In this document: positions 35,353 to 49,000 of the stretch, piece after piece
How the letters are laid out: every line of letters starts with the position of its first letter
Position numbering within the stretch: position 1 is the stretch's first letter
Source of the DNA: Enoplosus armatus
Lineage: Eukaryota > Chordata > Actinopteri > Centrarchiformes > Enoplosidae
DNA length: 64,000 nt
Assembly (NCBI RefSeq): GCF_043641665.1
Contig: NC_092203.1
Span: 930,001 to 994,000, forward strand
Reading direction: 5' to 3'
The notes under the pieces: model-generated
Databases searched by the model: none
Seen by the model: the letters and a program-made list of their open reading frames with translations, nothing else
What the model was told of the DNA's origin: nothing
Translations under genes and position numbers: made by a program

Positions 35353-36180
35353 GTTGCCGGAGCAGGAAACGCTTAGAGGGGGAAAATCACACCAAATGCT
35401 GATGCAGCTCGGAGTAAACCAATGTACTTTCAGGAGCATCTGATGGAGGTTATGACGTTCGGCGGGACTGGGCCCGAGACCCTGGGCCGGGTGCTGTGTA
35501 AACACTGCTAAAGTATCTTTAAACGAGCCGCCCAGGACTTCCGTGAGGTTGTGATGTCACTGCACTCAGCCACGCCCCCCCCCACCCCACCCCACCCACC
35601 AAGTACAGTTATACTACAAATCTACCAAACAGCATATAAAGTATTTCAAATGAGCCCCACCGCAACTAACTACAACATTAAAAATGCTTCACTTCAGAGT
35701 TATCTCTCAGCACGGTAGACATTATGAAAGAGGCCAGACCGCATTAAGAAACAGTACATTTTACCGTGAAGGACACAAAAACATTTCGCGGTATTTTTAG
35801 CCCACATTATGAGAACCTCTCTTAACAATACGCTCTTTTAATAGCTTTACGTGCGCGCTGTCGGCTGTCCAGGTCACACCGGAACCCGGGGCAAAAACTT
35901 GACGCAGTTGGACTTTGAACAGGTAACTGTGGAAGTGTCGCGCATTGCTCCACTTTGCCCCCCCCCCCCCCCCCCCGCTCGCAGTGAACGGTCATTAAAT
36001 AACTTAACGTTAAATAACCGGAAGGGATAGAGGGCTCACCTCTCGCCGCGTGACGTTACGCTTACCTTCAATTCTCTCCTGTTGACGTGCGCTCGAGCAC
36101 CGCACTCAAGAGACTTCCCCGGGCGCGCGAGGCTGCCGAATCACGCGCCAGAGCTCGCCTGTCAGGTCAGGTTTTAGCCG
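35353..36180 (-). promoter_or_regulatory. Candidate STS 5' UTR, noncoding exon and promoter region
   Basis: On the minus strand a pyrimidine-rich acceptor (CCCCCTCTAAG|C, exon start 35371) precedes the STS start codon by 19 nt, so a noncoding 5' exon is likely. A strong donor TTGAAG|GTAAGC (exon end 36066) lies at the edge of CpG-rich DNA at about 36040-36200, a plausible first exon and promoter. A 19-nt poly(C) tract at 35958-35976 lies in the inferred intron. Confidence 0.4.
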
Positions 36181-36189
36181 GGAACGCAC

Positions 36190-36379
36190 GGCGGCGGTTC
36201 CGGCGTTGAATTTCAGAATAAAAGGAACATCCCGTGTGGGATTTTAATTCGAAATGCTTTCATTTTTCATTTAACTTTCGTGAGCTTGATCTTGTCACTG
36301 TGGCACAGCATTGCAGGTGTACGTGCAGCTTTAAATCAGATCCACTGTGTTCAGCTGAGAGGTCACTGCTCCACAGAAC

Positions 36380-36411
<32 letters not shown>

Positions 36412-37845
36412 GCAATAAACCCATGATTTTTTTGTTTTTTGCTGTACCTCAGCTCCCTCAGCAATGCAAAACTGCACTATTGAAATGGTCATACACGCGT
36501 GTTCGTATGACCTGTTGTTTGTGGTTTGCTTTTGTAATTGTCAAACCCATAATCTTTTCCCTCTTGTCCTAGAATGTGTGGCTGTTTTCCTCCTTCCCGC
36601 GCGACTGCAGCTCTTTCAAAAAACCAACCTGCCAATTCACGGCCACAGCCAAGCGCCGCCTCAACGTGTTCTCAGTCCACACAAATGCCAGATGTCCTCG
36701 CTATTCAAATCCATTTCTAAATCCCCTTTTGATGCCTCTTTTTTTTTTCTTCTTCTCCCCACACCTGATGTGTGCTGAGGGATTGAGGAAGCAGTGGAAG
36801 TGTGGAGAAATACTGGCATCTGTTGTCTGAATCAAGACATTGCAAAGAGTGACTTCTCTCCGGGGGGCGGGGGGGTTTGATTATCAGAATTGTCATGAGA
36901 AAAGGTTACACATCTTCTGCGGGTTGCAGAAAATGTGTGCAGTGAAAATCCAATTGTTTGGCCTAACCCTCACCAATGATATTATTTAATATAAATGTTT
37001 AAAATGTGGATTAATATATTAACGCGATACAACTTTGGTGCCACTTTGAGGCTGCAATGAAACATTTCATCGTGATGCAGTTTTTCAGCTATAACGCTCC
37101 AACATGTGATGATGTGTTGACTCTGTACCTCAGAGAGGAGAGCACAGAAATGAGCAGTGTGTGTGTGTGTGTGTGGGTGTGTGTGTGGGTGTGGGTGTGG
37201 GTGGGGGGGTCTGTGAGTACATATTAGCACCTTTAGCAGGTGGAGGGAAAAAAACAACCTCATCATTTCACGTTAGCAGTCGAGTGAGGGTGTGAATTGA
37301 TGGCTTTTGCAGCCGCAACGTCACAGCTTCGATCGTGAACAGCAAATAATTCCTGTTGCACCGAAACATGATTTTAACACCGTCAACAACACCTTTTTTT
37401 TCCTTCTTTCTTGGGTCTCTTGGCAAAAATACCTCCAAAAACGGAGGGAAATGTTCTTTAACGAAGCATCCGAGTTTTTCGTGAGATCTGCGGCGATTTC
37501 TCCTTCAGAAAAACAAGAAGCGGAGCTATGTTGCATAACGTAATGATAACACATTGGACTGCCAGACAAAGACCTCGTCGTTTTGGATCTGGGGGGGGGG
37601 GGGGGGGGGGGGGGGTTCTGTGTGTGCTTACTGCGTGCACATTTGCACATAAACGTGGTTGCACTCATCTCCACTACTAGCTATTTTTCACAGTCCATCT
37701 GCTGAACACTTCAGCCAGCGTGGAGGAAGCAGCTGGTGAGGAGGATGGGGGGGCATGAAGAATTGAGTGTCGCCATTTATTTTAAGTGAGCTTCTCTTCG
37801 GAGGTTTTGGAGCTGGAGCTACATTTTCTCGCTTTTCTAAGATAC
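36190..37845. other. Spacer, no gene seen
   Basis: Contains poly(G) near 36397-36412, TG-rich repeats near 37158-37210 and a 25-nt poly(G) at 37591-37615. Open frames are low complexity. Confidence 0.45.
37591..37615 (+). repeat. Poly(G) tract, 25 nt
   Basis: Twenty-five consecutive G. On the minus strand it is read as poly-proline in a spurious frame. Confidence 0.9.
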
Positions 37846-37854
37846 AAAATGTGT

Positions 37855-38200
37855 GTTTGTCAGGGACATATGCAAGGATCCTGTTTGTGGACTTCAGCTC
37901 GGCATACAACACCATCACCCCACCCCACCCCACCCTACAAACTCACCCAGGTCACTGTGCCGGCCCCCACCTGTCAGCGGGTTACACAGTTCCTGACACA
38001 CAGGAGGTAGCGGGTGAGGCTGGGGAAAACCACATCCAGCACTGTGTGCTCTGCTCAGGAGACCCAGCTGCTGAACTCCTGAAGTTTGCAGATGACACAG
38101 TGGTCTTCATACACATCGGCGGCGATGAGTCTGCATACAGATGGTGCGGTCATAACGACCTGGAGACTGGAAACTGTGGAGATGACTTACCGTATTCAGC
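37855..38200 (+). mobile_element. Rex1/CR1-like LINE reverse transcriptase remnant
   Basis: The plus strand carries, in order, 'ARILFVDFSSAYNTI' (first catalytic aspartate block) and 'AAELLKFADDTVVF' (the FADD catalytic box), then 'GDESAYRW' and 'NDLETG', matching the order in Rex1/CR1-type reverse transcriptases (xLFVDFSSAFNTI, LLKFADDTxxx, GDESAYR, NNLELN). About 60 residues between the two catalytic boxes are shortened and frameshifted around the 'caccccacccc' stretch, so the copy cannot be active. Confidence 0.7.
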
Positions 38201-38209
38201 ACCGCGTCT

Positions 38210-40028
38210 GCTGCGGTAACCTTCGCGTTCCCAGCACCTGAAGTGGGCGTCCAACGCGGGACACAATCACCAAAAAAGGCCTGGCCTCTGCCCTCAGGCA
38301 TGTGCTACGGGAAACACTGCGCAACCAGACCGCTTTGAGATTTATAGATCACAGGTGCCTGAGTTACAAACGGGTTTCTTACAAACTTTTACGACTCGAA
38401 CGTAAGCTGATCTTAAGGATCCTAAGTAGTGTAAGTATAAATCCACAAACATTTTTATAAACGGGGCCCGTACGCAGAGCATTAGGGCTACCAAACATAG
38501 CTGCCCCTGACACTCTGATATGTGGACCTGAGTACAACACCAACTATGGACGTATATTTTTTAGGTCTTTATGTCCACGTGTAGAAACACACTCAGTGTG
38601 TGGACATGAGGGATGAGGCATGAGGCCATCTTTGCAGATCCTTGAGATTTCCGCAGCCACGCTGTGGAACAGCACACGTCTTTGCTACCAGGGGACCGCA
38701 TCCCCGAGGGTGTTCCTCAAACCTTTTGTTTCTTGCGCCCTCAACTCGAGAACAGTGGAGGTAGAAGCAGAGTGCCGATCTATGTTTTCTCGTGGCTCTG
38801 CGTCTCCCCCGCAGGGACACAACCTCGGTCACACCGTCGTTTAAAATTCTCTCAGCGCACAAAGGTCACCACAGGAAAGCACGCGCGACATGGAATTTAT
38901 CTTTCGTTAGAAAACATCTTTGTACAGGGTCTCTAGAGGTTTGCAAAGGGCTGAGCACACATACAGGACAGATGCATCATCACGTGTTTACAGGAGACAC
39001 TCATCCGGTGCAAATACGCCACAACTAATAAATAGCATTTATGAGTACGTGGGAGCTACATGTCATTTGCTAAACAACATATAATCCTGACGGTAACACT
39101 CAATGACAAACTAAACATTTGGGTGTTTTGCATGCAATTCCGTCAAGAGGACTTTGTAACGGCACAACAGGGAGTCAGGGCTGGGTTATCAAACCTAAAT
39201 ACTTCCTGATTAGAGAGCAAACAGAGAATTTAATAGCAAGGGGTGCATATCCAGATTCACAGCATTTGAAATAGATTTTTTTTTTTTTTTACTTATACTA
39301 TATTTTCTTAACCCTCTGTTACAGTTTGCCCCTTCAGACGTCCTCGGAGTTTCCCTCCTTTTGCTCGTCACCCGAGTGAGCCCACCATTACCCAGTCACC
39401 CTTCACCGCATGTACCGGTTCGCTTCCTTCGTCCCGAGGTCAGATTGTGCAGTCAAACTGTGCGCCGCACGTCTTCAGCGTCCGTATCCATCAATCAAAT
39501 GCACTACACTTCCAATCACTGTTGATTAAGCGCCAAATGATAAAGATGTAATAGAAACTCATCATTTATGGTGGGGTTTTTTTTTTTTGTTGGCAGCTAT
39601 ATGTGACAGCGACTTCTGGATCTAACCTTTGGTGTCGCCGTAGCCTCGATCCATTTCGGGTTTTCTGTTCACTGATACACACAACTGCACCTTTATGGGC
39701 TGCGCTCACCAGGAGGAGAAAGGGCTGATCACGCTGACCACAAACAAAAAGAACTTTTGCGTCTGTCGCAGGAAATTCAAATTCACAACCACGTTTGCAG
39801 GCAGTTCTCAGACCCTGGGTCCCTTGGACCCCACACGGAAAACATAAGGGTTAAGGAGCAACACTAAACCACATGGGGACAACGATGCTGGATTGAGGCG
39901 AATTCGTATCGATGATGAGGCGGACGAGGCTTGTCATCAGTGGCCGCTGCTCCGTGGATTCTTGGTGGTCCTGAGGCGACGGGAGACTTGATTCATGCAG
40001 GCTGATTGGGCTGGCTGGCTGTCGGGGC
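38210..40028. other. Spacer between repeat and ANOS1 3' end
   Basis: No gene recognised. Short frames near 38620-38860 include 'SAATLWNST', vaguely like a LINE C-terminus, which is too weak to call. The ANOS1 3' UTR must occupy some of the right side, but I could not identify a clear polyadenylation signal for it. Confidence 0.4.
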
Positions 40029-43000
40029 TCAGTGCCTCTCGAAGGTCGGCTGCTTAGGGTGACGCTTCCTCAGCCTGGGCCCTGGATGAGGGGAGACGAG
40101 ACATTTGCAGGGGTTATCGGTGTTATCTTCTACCGACTTGTGCACCTTACCATGTAGAAAATCCAAATAATCATATTGTTTTTGTGGCCATGAACCAAAC
40201 AAGGACATTTAAATCCCTTAAAACCCCCACACAGGGGTTTTCCGTTATTCTGGCTGACCTCTGTTCAGATCCTCCACACGGTGCTGAGAGGTCTAATCAG
40301 GTATGATGGTGTGCGTTGAACGCATTGAGTGTGTGGGAGCCTGTCCCAGGTCACATTTAGCGAAAGGGTAGGGGTACACACCGGGACAGGTCAGTTTCTC
40401 TCTTTCCTTACTGTGCTTCAGGGTGCTTTGGTGTCCGGGAGTCTGGAAGGTTCGACTAGTCACGGGACCTTCACCCTCCGCTGTGAAGGCCTGGACCTCT
40501 AGCCTGTACAGACTGGTGGCGCGCAGGCCTGACACAACCAGAACGCTCCCATCCTGAAAAGAGAGGGGGGGAAAGGACATTGCCTAAGCAGAGCCCGGTT
40601 CTGTTCAAGGGTTTCAAACTCAAGATTTACATACCACTACCGTTTGTAACAGCACTGACCGGGGGTAGGATCTGGGACTGGGAGATGAGGCTGTGCGCCA
40701 GCCTGTTGTTGTTGTTGTGGTGGCGGTTGGTGGGGATGACCTCCGCCCAGGTCACCTGGTAACCGGTCAGCCGCTGGTGGGGTTGGGCTGTGGACAAATC
40801 CCAGCTAAAGATGGCCGTCACGTTGCCGCCCCGGACCTCAAAGGACGCTGTCAGGTTGGCGGCCCTCACCAGGACCTTCTGGGGGGACACTGCTGGAGGA
40901 AGCACATCCAGGAGATGAAATGGAGACTAGTGGTGAACTCTGTAGGCTGTATTAGCATTTTATGTTTCTTCTTCCTGTGATTTGTTCTTGCATGCATTCT
41001 TTACTTTTTATTTTACTTCCTCTCTGCCTTGTGTAGCACTTTGGTCCCATTTTACACCTATTTCGAATGGAAATAACAACTAAATTAGCGATTTACTGCA
41101 CTTGTTAACGAGTGAAGCCAGATACAAACAGGAAAGAACGACACGTCTCGTAAACCTCTAGCTAAGATACAGGAGATTCTTAAGCTCAAGCAATTGCTTT
41201 ATTAACTGTCAGTTACTTTATTGATTGTATGCAACTGCTGGCGATGGAGGCTTTGCAGCCATTTTGGGGGTTTTTTGGCTATATTTCTGTAGTTTTACAT
41301 GAAATGTGAAAATGGGCTCAGGAAAAAAGTGTCCAGGTATACAGACTTCTCTAAATAAAATAAACCACCACTTTGACTTGAAAGTCAAAAGAACCACATC
41401 ACGCGTTTTGGATGTGGTTCCAGTTGCCCTCACCTTTGTTTCCGGGACAGGCGATGGGTTTCGGACTCTTGGCCTGGATGGCGGCACAGGACGGAGTGAA
41501 GAAGCTGGCGCTTTCTGCCAGGGGACGACTCGTCTTGCTGACTGGCCGCAGAAGGACTTTATACTTACACGAGAAGAGCAAGCCCTGCAGGCTGACAAAG
41601 CTCTCCTGGACCAGACGGAGACAGGAAATGATCATAAGACCGGCTCTCGCCACGCGCACTGCATCCTCCGTCAACCTGCAGGAATCTCACTTTCTACAAT
41701 ATGGGACCTTTAATAAGCTACCTGTGCGATGGTCTTCTCCATGGGTCTGGTCTGGTTGTGTCCACAATGCTCTGGTCCCCACTGGATTCTGTAGAATTCA
41801 ACCGATGGATCTACACAAACAACAAGAGCAAAAAAAAAAAAAAACTGTCCCGATGAGACCGACTCCTCGGGCAAACCCTGATCTTAGAATTCATTTCTAC
41901 GTAGATAAGTGTTTATATGAACTGGTTATACGAACTGGTCTAACATCCAGTGTCCAGGATCCAGTGCTCATAATTTTGCATTTTATGCAGTATTAATGTT
42001 TGATGGATGGGCGTTGTGCCTCTTGAGTAAGGCGAGAGAGTTCTGAAGCAGACGTTTACTGTCTCTACACATCAGAGCCCCCCGACTCCCACGCTTATTT
42101 CCGTTCAAGTGTCTGAAGAGCAAGGACTTAATACATACGACAATAATTGTTAAGTACCTGCGCTGCGCTGCCAGTAAACGTGAACCCGGAGCTGCCCCTC
42201 CTGGTAGAATGGCGTCCCCACATCCAGAGTGTCACCTGCAGGGTTTCTCGGAGCGGCGCTGGTGGCTTCAAAACAGACAAAACAGAATGAACCTTTCGCG
42301 GATTTTCCAAATTAGAGCATTTAGTAAAAATCCGAAAAAGAAAAGCCCTGACGTCACTTCCTGTCCAGGCTCTGTTCCACTACCTCAGTGCAATCCCTCT
42401 CTCTCTGAGTTATTCCTAACATGCTCGCTGGTATCCCGTTTTTGATTGAGCCCATATTCAGGATATGACAAATGATAAATTCGCAATCTGCACGTTCAAT
42501 TTTGATATTTTTGTGCAGAAATTGACTTGGGATGACCAACCCAGAAGTTAGCATCGCTATATAATATAGATAGATAGAGCTATATATGCAGATATAGAGT
42601 ATAAACACAACGAGGCTTCAAAGGCGGACCCCCTGTAGTCTCACTTAGCCACTTGTGAGCAACCCGCCTTTTTTTTAAGACACGCGAAAGCTTCAAACTT
42701 CACCAGTGGGGGTATCTACTGACGCGTTTTATGACGTAGGACAAAACGTGAAAATCCTCTTGAAGCTCGCGTGCAACCACAGACCTTATTTGAGGCACCT
42801 AACCAAAAGCCCGTTCAAAAAAACTTCCAGACCAGACGCGCCTTGATCCGCAAACGAATCACCTTCCGGACCAAAAAAATGCTGGAAAACATGTATACTT
42901 TTCATCTTAGCAGGCTGACAAAGGATCATATCCAAAAAAAAAAAAAAAAACTATATAAATATATACTGTTAAAACTCAGTTCTCTACTCAGCAACCACCA

Positions 43001-46000
43001 CACAATGACGTATTCACTGCGGCATTCGTTTTTTTTTGCAATTGCAAAGGAACATTTATACAATGTCATCCCACCACTTTGAAAGGCACACCTTGACATT
43101 TTGAATTGAAGTTATAAAAAGGTGTTTCTTTTTCTGCTCCGCCATGCTGATAAGTTTGCAAATGTGCGAAGGTCAAGGTTGCGTCTGGGTGGAGAGAAGC
43201 TCTGAGAGGCGGAAGATTCAAGATTTAACGTCAAAGTCTTTGAGATATTTAAACCCCAAAACCCCAAACCCCCCCCCCCCCCCCCCACCCACTTTTTTTT
43301 TCAATTGCGCATCAGGACGTACTGTGCTGTGTGGTGAAGTGGAGGACGGCTCGGGGTCCTTTGAGCTGCGTCTCTCCCCAGTAGGACACGGCCTGAACCT
43401 CCACACTGTAGCTCCTGTTCGACCGCATGCTGTCCAGCTCCACCTGGCTCTGCACACACACACACACACACACACAGGTAAATAGACATATATACAGTAT
43501 ATATGTATACATAAAAGTAAAAGCTACTTTTATCCAAGAGTGGACGAATTAACGTTTTCTTTCTTACTGCGTTTTAATCGGTTGTTTGGTTCCATTCCAT
43601 TTGTCCAAATGTACTATTTTAAAATTCTGATTCTGATTCGAGTTGCTTTAGGTGTTTTTCTTTTTTTTTCCGTTTTAGTCTGGCCTTCTCTGTATTACAT
43701 GTCTGTGTATTATTCCTGTAATCACGTACATCTGTGCTGAGGTCGATTCGAAACTCATCTTCCTCACCTCTCTGACCGTCTTCCTCCTCTTGGCCAGAGA
43801 CGAAGCGGAGGGCTGTCCGACTGCGGTCCAGCTCCAGCTGACTTTGTAGTGGTGGACGGGAACGTCCAGGTCGGCCGGCGCGTCCCACCGGAGCCGGGCC
43901 GACACCGCCCTGCCGGGGCCGAAGCTCATGTTGGCCACTCTCAGCTCAGAGGGAGCTGGAGGACTGGAGGGGTCTGAGGGTGAGGGGACGCTGTTAACAT
44001 TCATCCCCATGCAGTCAGGATATTACATACTATCACATGTTATAATTCAACAAAACCCAAATTATCCTTTTATAATTATAGTATAACACTCTCTCTCTCT
44101 TTCTCTGGGGGGGGGGGGGGGGGGGGGGGGGTGTCTGACCTCGGCTGGAGTGGATGTGTCTGCTGGGCGTCGTGAAACCTCTGGTCCCGTGGGTGTTGAC
44201 AGCCGCCACTCTGAACTGGTACCAGCGACCTGGACGAATGTCAGAGAGCCTCGCTCCCTGCTCGGTGATCTATGGCGGTGATCAGGAGGTTGGAGGCGAG
44301 CGGGACACAAGAGCCCGTTGATGTTGGGGGGGGGGGGGGGGCAGAAAAAAAACAGTGTGCCTTGAAAAGATTTTGCTGCTGTTAAGAAAGTTCAGTATCT
44401 GGCCGGTCCTCTTACAGTCTCAGAAAGTAAACTTGATTTTCAAATTCAAACACAGTTTGTGGCTAGTTGTGTGTGTGTTGGGGGGGGGGGGCGGTGAACT
44501 CACCTGTGCGACCACCTGCCAGGAGGTGGCAGCGTCCTCGCTGGGCTGGATGCCGAAGTTCCACCTCCTCTGCAGGACGTAGACTATGGGCTCGGCAGAG
44601 ATGTTGAAGCGGGACGACCAGCGCACCTCCAGCTGACCGGAGGGGAGCTCTTCAAAGGCCAGCTCCTTCCTCGGCTTGAGAGGGGTGCCTGGGGTTGACA
44701 TTTCACGGTGCCATGAAAAGTACATCCGCCAAAAGCGGAACATAACCAAATTGAGGGGGGGGGGGGGGGGGGATTTGTGAGCGTGCAATTGACTTAACGT
44801 TTTTTTTCATGTGATGTGACGCCACTTGGAATTCATTTATCCCTCCCAGAACTGAACGGAATATTTATCGGTGACGATGTGTGCGATTGTGGTTCGATGG
44901 GTGACTGGGTGGTCTACAGAAATCCGGATGTGTCTGATGTTTTAGAGAGGGTCTATATCAGCCTGGTGAGTCAGCAAACTAATATATTTGTTGAACTCTT
45001 GTGATTAGAAAAGGTGAAAAGGCAAAATGACACCCCCCCCCCCCCCCCCCCCCCCTCCGCCCCACCATCATTCCTCTCCTATCATCTCTGTCACCATCAG
45101 TGAGGCCTGAACATATACTGCTGCAAGCTCACAGAATCTGCCGCCACCCCCCCCCCCCTCGGCTCCCTTTGATCCCTCTTCCGACGACGGAGGCTTAAGT
45201 AGGGCGAGCTCCACCTGACTCAGACTCCTGTTTGTTGGTAAGAATTATCTCATGTATCTGAGCGAGGGCCCCCCGGGGGAGGCTGGGATGACATATTTTT
45301 TTTAGGTTGACGAGAAGTTTACCGCAGTTTAAGTGTGTCACAGTAAGTTGCGCTTAATAACAAATGTAGGAGTCACTTCTATGTATGTATGCATTCCCCA
45401 AATTGGTCCAGTAGGTGTCGCCAGTGTGCTGTCGATTACGGACAATACAGGTTTCATTCAAGGTGTCGGGTGCTGCTTGGTCTGGCTCACCGGATGAAGT
45501 CTCCTCCAGATCTAAAGTATAGGTAGGCTTCACCTCGAGGACACCGATAATCAAGTTATGGTTCGTCTTCTTTAACAGTAAAAGTTGTAAAATCATACCG
45601 GGATCCTGGGCTTTAACCAAGACGATTGTGATAGGTTTAAAGAAAGACACACAAGCCAGAGGGCAATTTGTCTTTGTCGTGTCCTCGGTTGGATTCAGCA
45701 GACCTCGCCGAAATGACGAAAAACTCCTTTCATTTATGGCGAGTTTTGCCAAAACCCTGATCTTTTCCAAACCAGGCAGATTTGTTTTTGTGCCTAAACC
45801 CTACCCAAACCACCACCAGAGTGCTGCACCTACAGTACTCGAGGATCAAGTCCCATCACTGCAGTGCTCTACTCACCCTTGTAGAGGTCTTTGGGAGGTT
45901 GGCAGGTGTGGCCGCAGCCGTTGGAGCAGCATTTCTTCTGGGCGGGGCATTCTCGGTCGTAATCGCAGCTCTCCACGCAGGCCGCCGCGAAGCCGCCGGC

Positions 46001-49000
46001 TCTCTCTGGAGGCGGACAGCTGCCCTGCTTCACCGCCAACGCGGACCGAAGGAACTCGCAGCTGGTCGCACACTCCCAGTGCTTCTTGGGAAACGCCCGC
46101 TAAGATGGGTGGGAAGGGAGACCGGTTAGCAACATAGGCCGGGTCACTTCTTTCACATTTAACCGTTGGGCCTTTAAGTGTTTCTGATTTGAACGTGGAC
46201 TGTGTTGGCTTTCAGGGCTTTAACAGTACGTAACTGAAAGGGCAATTGTTTGATGCAGAGTGTCTAACCAAAACCTGTGATCCATTAATGTTGAGGTGTG
46301 TGCGTTGGACCTCCATCACCTCTAACATTCCGATCCAGCTCTACTGTTCTGATTTCACATTAAATCAGTAGTTCCTAATGGCCTAAAGGCCGCTTTTGAT
46401 CTCATAAAACTCGACGTGACCCTAGTGCACCGAAAGCATGCAGGGCTGCGGCGTACCTCACACAGCTCTCGGCAATTGCTTCCCCGCTTTATCTCCCAGG
46501 AATCTCTGCAGGGCTCCAGGCACTGTGGAAGTGAAGGCAACGAGTGTGAGCAGTGGCACAGATTACGGTCAGATGCGAATAAGGAGATTTTTGAGGTGGA
46601 TCTCTCTAAATTGAGAGAGACAAGAGTACAATAAAAGGCAGACAGCTTCCCTTGTTTAGGCCAGTTCGTCCAGTCAAACAGCTCCATTGCAGGTGACTAC
46701 AACTCCACCCTACATTGCTAATAATATGAACCGTTCAGACTGTGGGTTTTAATAGTTCGCCCTGTCAGACGGAATCCTTGAGCGCGCATCACGGATCGCG
46801 CAAGGAGCCCGCGGGACCAGTCCAATCGGCAGCCCGAAAAAGCCCAAAGTGAACGTGAAACACCGAACACTGAAACAACGTTGCAAGGCCGTAATACTGA
46901 CGAAGCAACCCTGTCTCCGCAAAATCACATTTACATACAACCATTTTACGAAAAGCTTACCATAAATGGTCATGTTTAGGCACCTTAAAGGGTGATTCCG
47001 GCCTGGGCCCTTTTTACCCAAAACTTTTGGAATTGGTCCACAATTGATGGCAACTGCAACCGTTGAAAGGTACGTCCACTATGAGTGCTTGTTTTTGCCA
47101 GTGACAAGCTCAGACAACCAAAATAGGCTACTGTGTCATCTAAATACAAATTGGTACAAAATTAAGGGACGACATTCAACTTGGGCTATCAGGACCATTT
47201 TAGACCGGATGACGGAGTGAATGATCAGCTTGGCTAGATGCATCAATCTGGGTAAGCACAGGAAACAACTTTAATATTGACCAGCTGAGGGGTTACTGGG
47301 AAGCACAAGTGAAGGGAGATCCTACTCCTGACACAACGCTAAATTACTGTGAAAAATCTATGGCATCAAGGAATCACGATCACAGGAAAAGGAAAAGTTT
47401 CAACCGGTGGTTCAGTTGGCCGGGGGGAGAGAAGTCGCCTCGGAGGGAGGAGGGAGACGCAGCCGCTTCTTGCGTAGGCCAGCCTTCTGGAGCATGTCAC
47501 CAGGCGGCCCAGGGGAGCGAGTGTACGCTGATTGCAATTTCATGCCGTGGTGAGAAACAGCGGGAAAGAGGAGGGCAATGCGCAGCGGCGTCGCAAAGAG
47601 GGAGCAAGTCGTCTGAAAGTCAGAGAAGGCGCTGTAAACTCTGTAAACCCCGAGGTCTGCAGAGAATACGTTACGAGGCGTTTGGATACTCATATTTATT
47701 GTCTTAGAGAGGAGAAAATAGGCACCTGCTGCCGTGGTACCATGTCGGGGGTGTGGTTCTTATCAACTGGGGTCTACTATAACCTCTGCCCAGGTACCTT
47801 CAGCGTAAGCATGTGAACTGAAACTAGATCATAGAAAAACAAAGGTTCACAATGTGAGCTACTACTTTTCTACCGGGTGTGGACTTAGGATAAGGTTGAG
47901 TTGAGCCCCTATCTCCCAAGATGAGTGCTGTCCTACAGGCCATGCCCCATGGTCACCCTTGCTGGGTTTGTGCGCAGCGTGTATGGACATTTGAATGAAT
48001 GAAATAGCCAATGGTATCGTGCCAAGTCTCTCGCCCGCCAGCGACGGACTGGGAATTAAAAAACGGGCCAGGACTTTTTGACTTTAGACCGGGCTTCAGA
48101 CGAAAACCCTCCCGGCGGCACAACCCTTCGGGAAAGTTGGACATGCGCCCGAGTGCTGCACAAGTATTTAACATAAATCAAATTAAACTTGGTACAAAAG
48201 TTCTCCACAAGCATGCGCACGACATAAACAAGCGTGGCTCCAATAGCTTCGCCTTGCAGACAGTTACGAAACGCTTTGTGTTTTGGTCAATAACTCGTGA
48301 ACTGGCGACGCAGAGACGACAAATATTTGAGGCAATGCGAGGTGCGAGGTGTTTGCAGTGGGGGATTATTGGCGGAATGTTGCTTCAGGGGCTTTCTCTA
48401 GTGTCTGCATTGCCTCCGAGTCAGTGTTGTGCACCACCGCAGGGTTAAGAGCGGGGAGGAGGGAAAGAAGCTGCAGCCCAATGGACTGCACAGCGCACGT
48501 GGGGTACAGCTCTTCCTGCTATGCAGTGAAGACTCTTTGAAGCATGTCTGATAGCCCTGTGCCAGCCCTGCCATCTCCAATCTCCCCTCTCCCGGTCTCC
48601 ACGGGAGAACCCATCCGCTAATCTAGACTGACACCCCCACCCTCATCAGTCAGCTAGTTTTCCGCTCCATTTCAAGCTTAAATCACGTATCCCATTCCAC
48701 TATACCACAAACAAAGCTGACTGCTTTGACTTGCTTTTCACCGGGAACGAAACTGCAAGTAAATGATTTCACGAGTGCTCCCATGCTTTTCGGAGGCGTG
48801 AGAGGAGAGGGTGTCGCAACGAGGCCGTGCGGCGTATTGGAAGTCCACCAACGGCTGCCAAAGTGCTACTGAAAGAAGGCCGTGACGGCGCCCTCAATGG
48901 TCCAGGTTGTGAGCTAAGACGCCGGCGTCCCTCCGTGTCTCCAGTGCTACAGCGGTGGTGTCTTGAGCTCTTTTTAAAGACATGAATTGAACCGTGCCGC

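Noticed and set aside
41412..41996. 194-codon plus-strand open frame, the longest in the window
   Set aside because: It is antisense to ANOS1 exons 10 and 11 and the intron between them. The minus strand there matches anosmin-1 with correct splice sites, so the plus frame is a shadow.
45628..46137. 169-codon plus-strand frame
   Set aside because: It lies across the ANOS1 WAP-domain exon on the opposite strand, and the composition follows that exon.
47309..47707. 132-codon plus-strand frame in ANOS1 intron 2
   Set aside because: No motif, no splice evidence and no similarity recalled. Kept only as an intron description.
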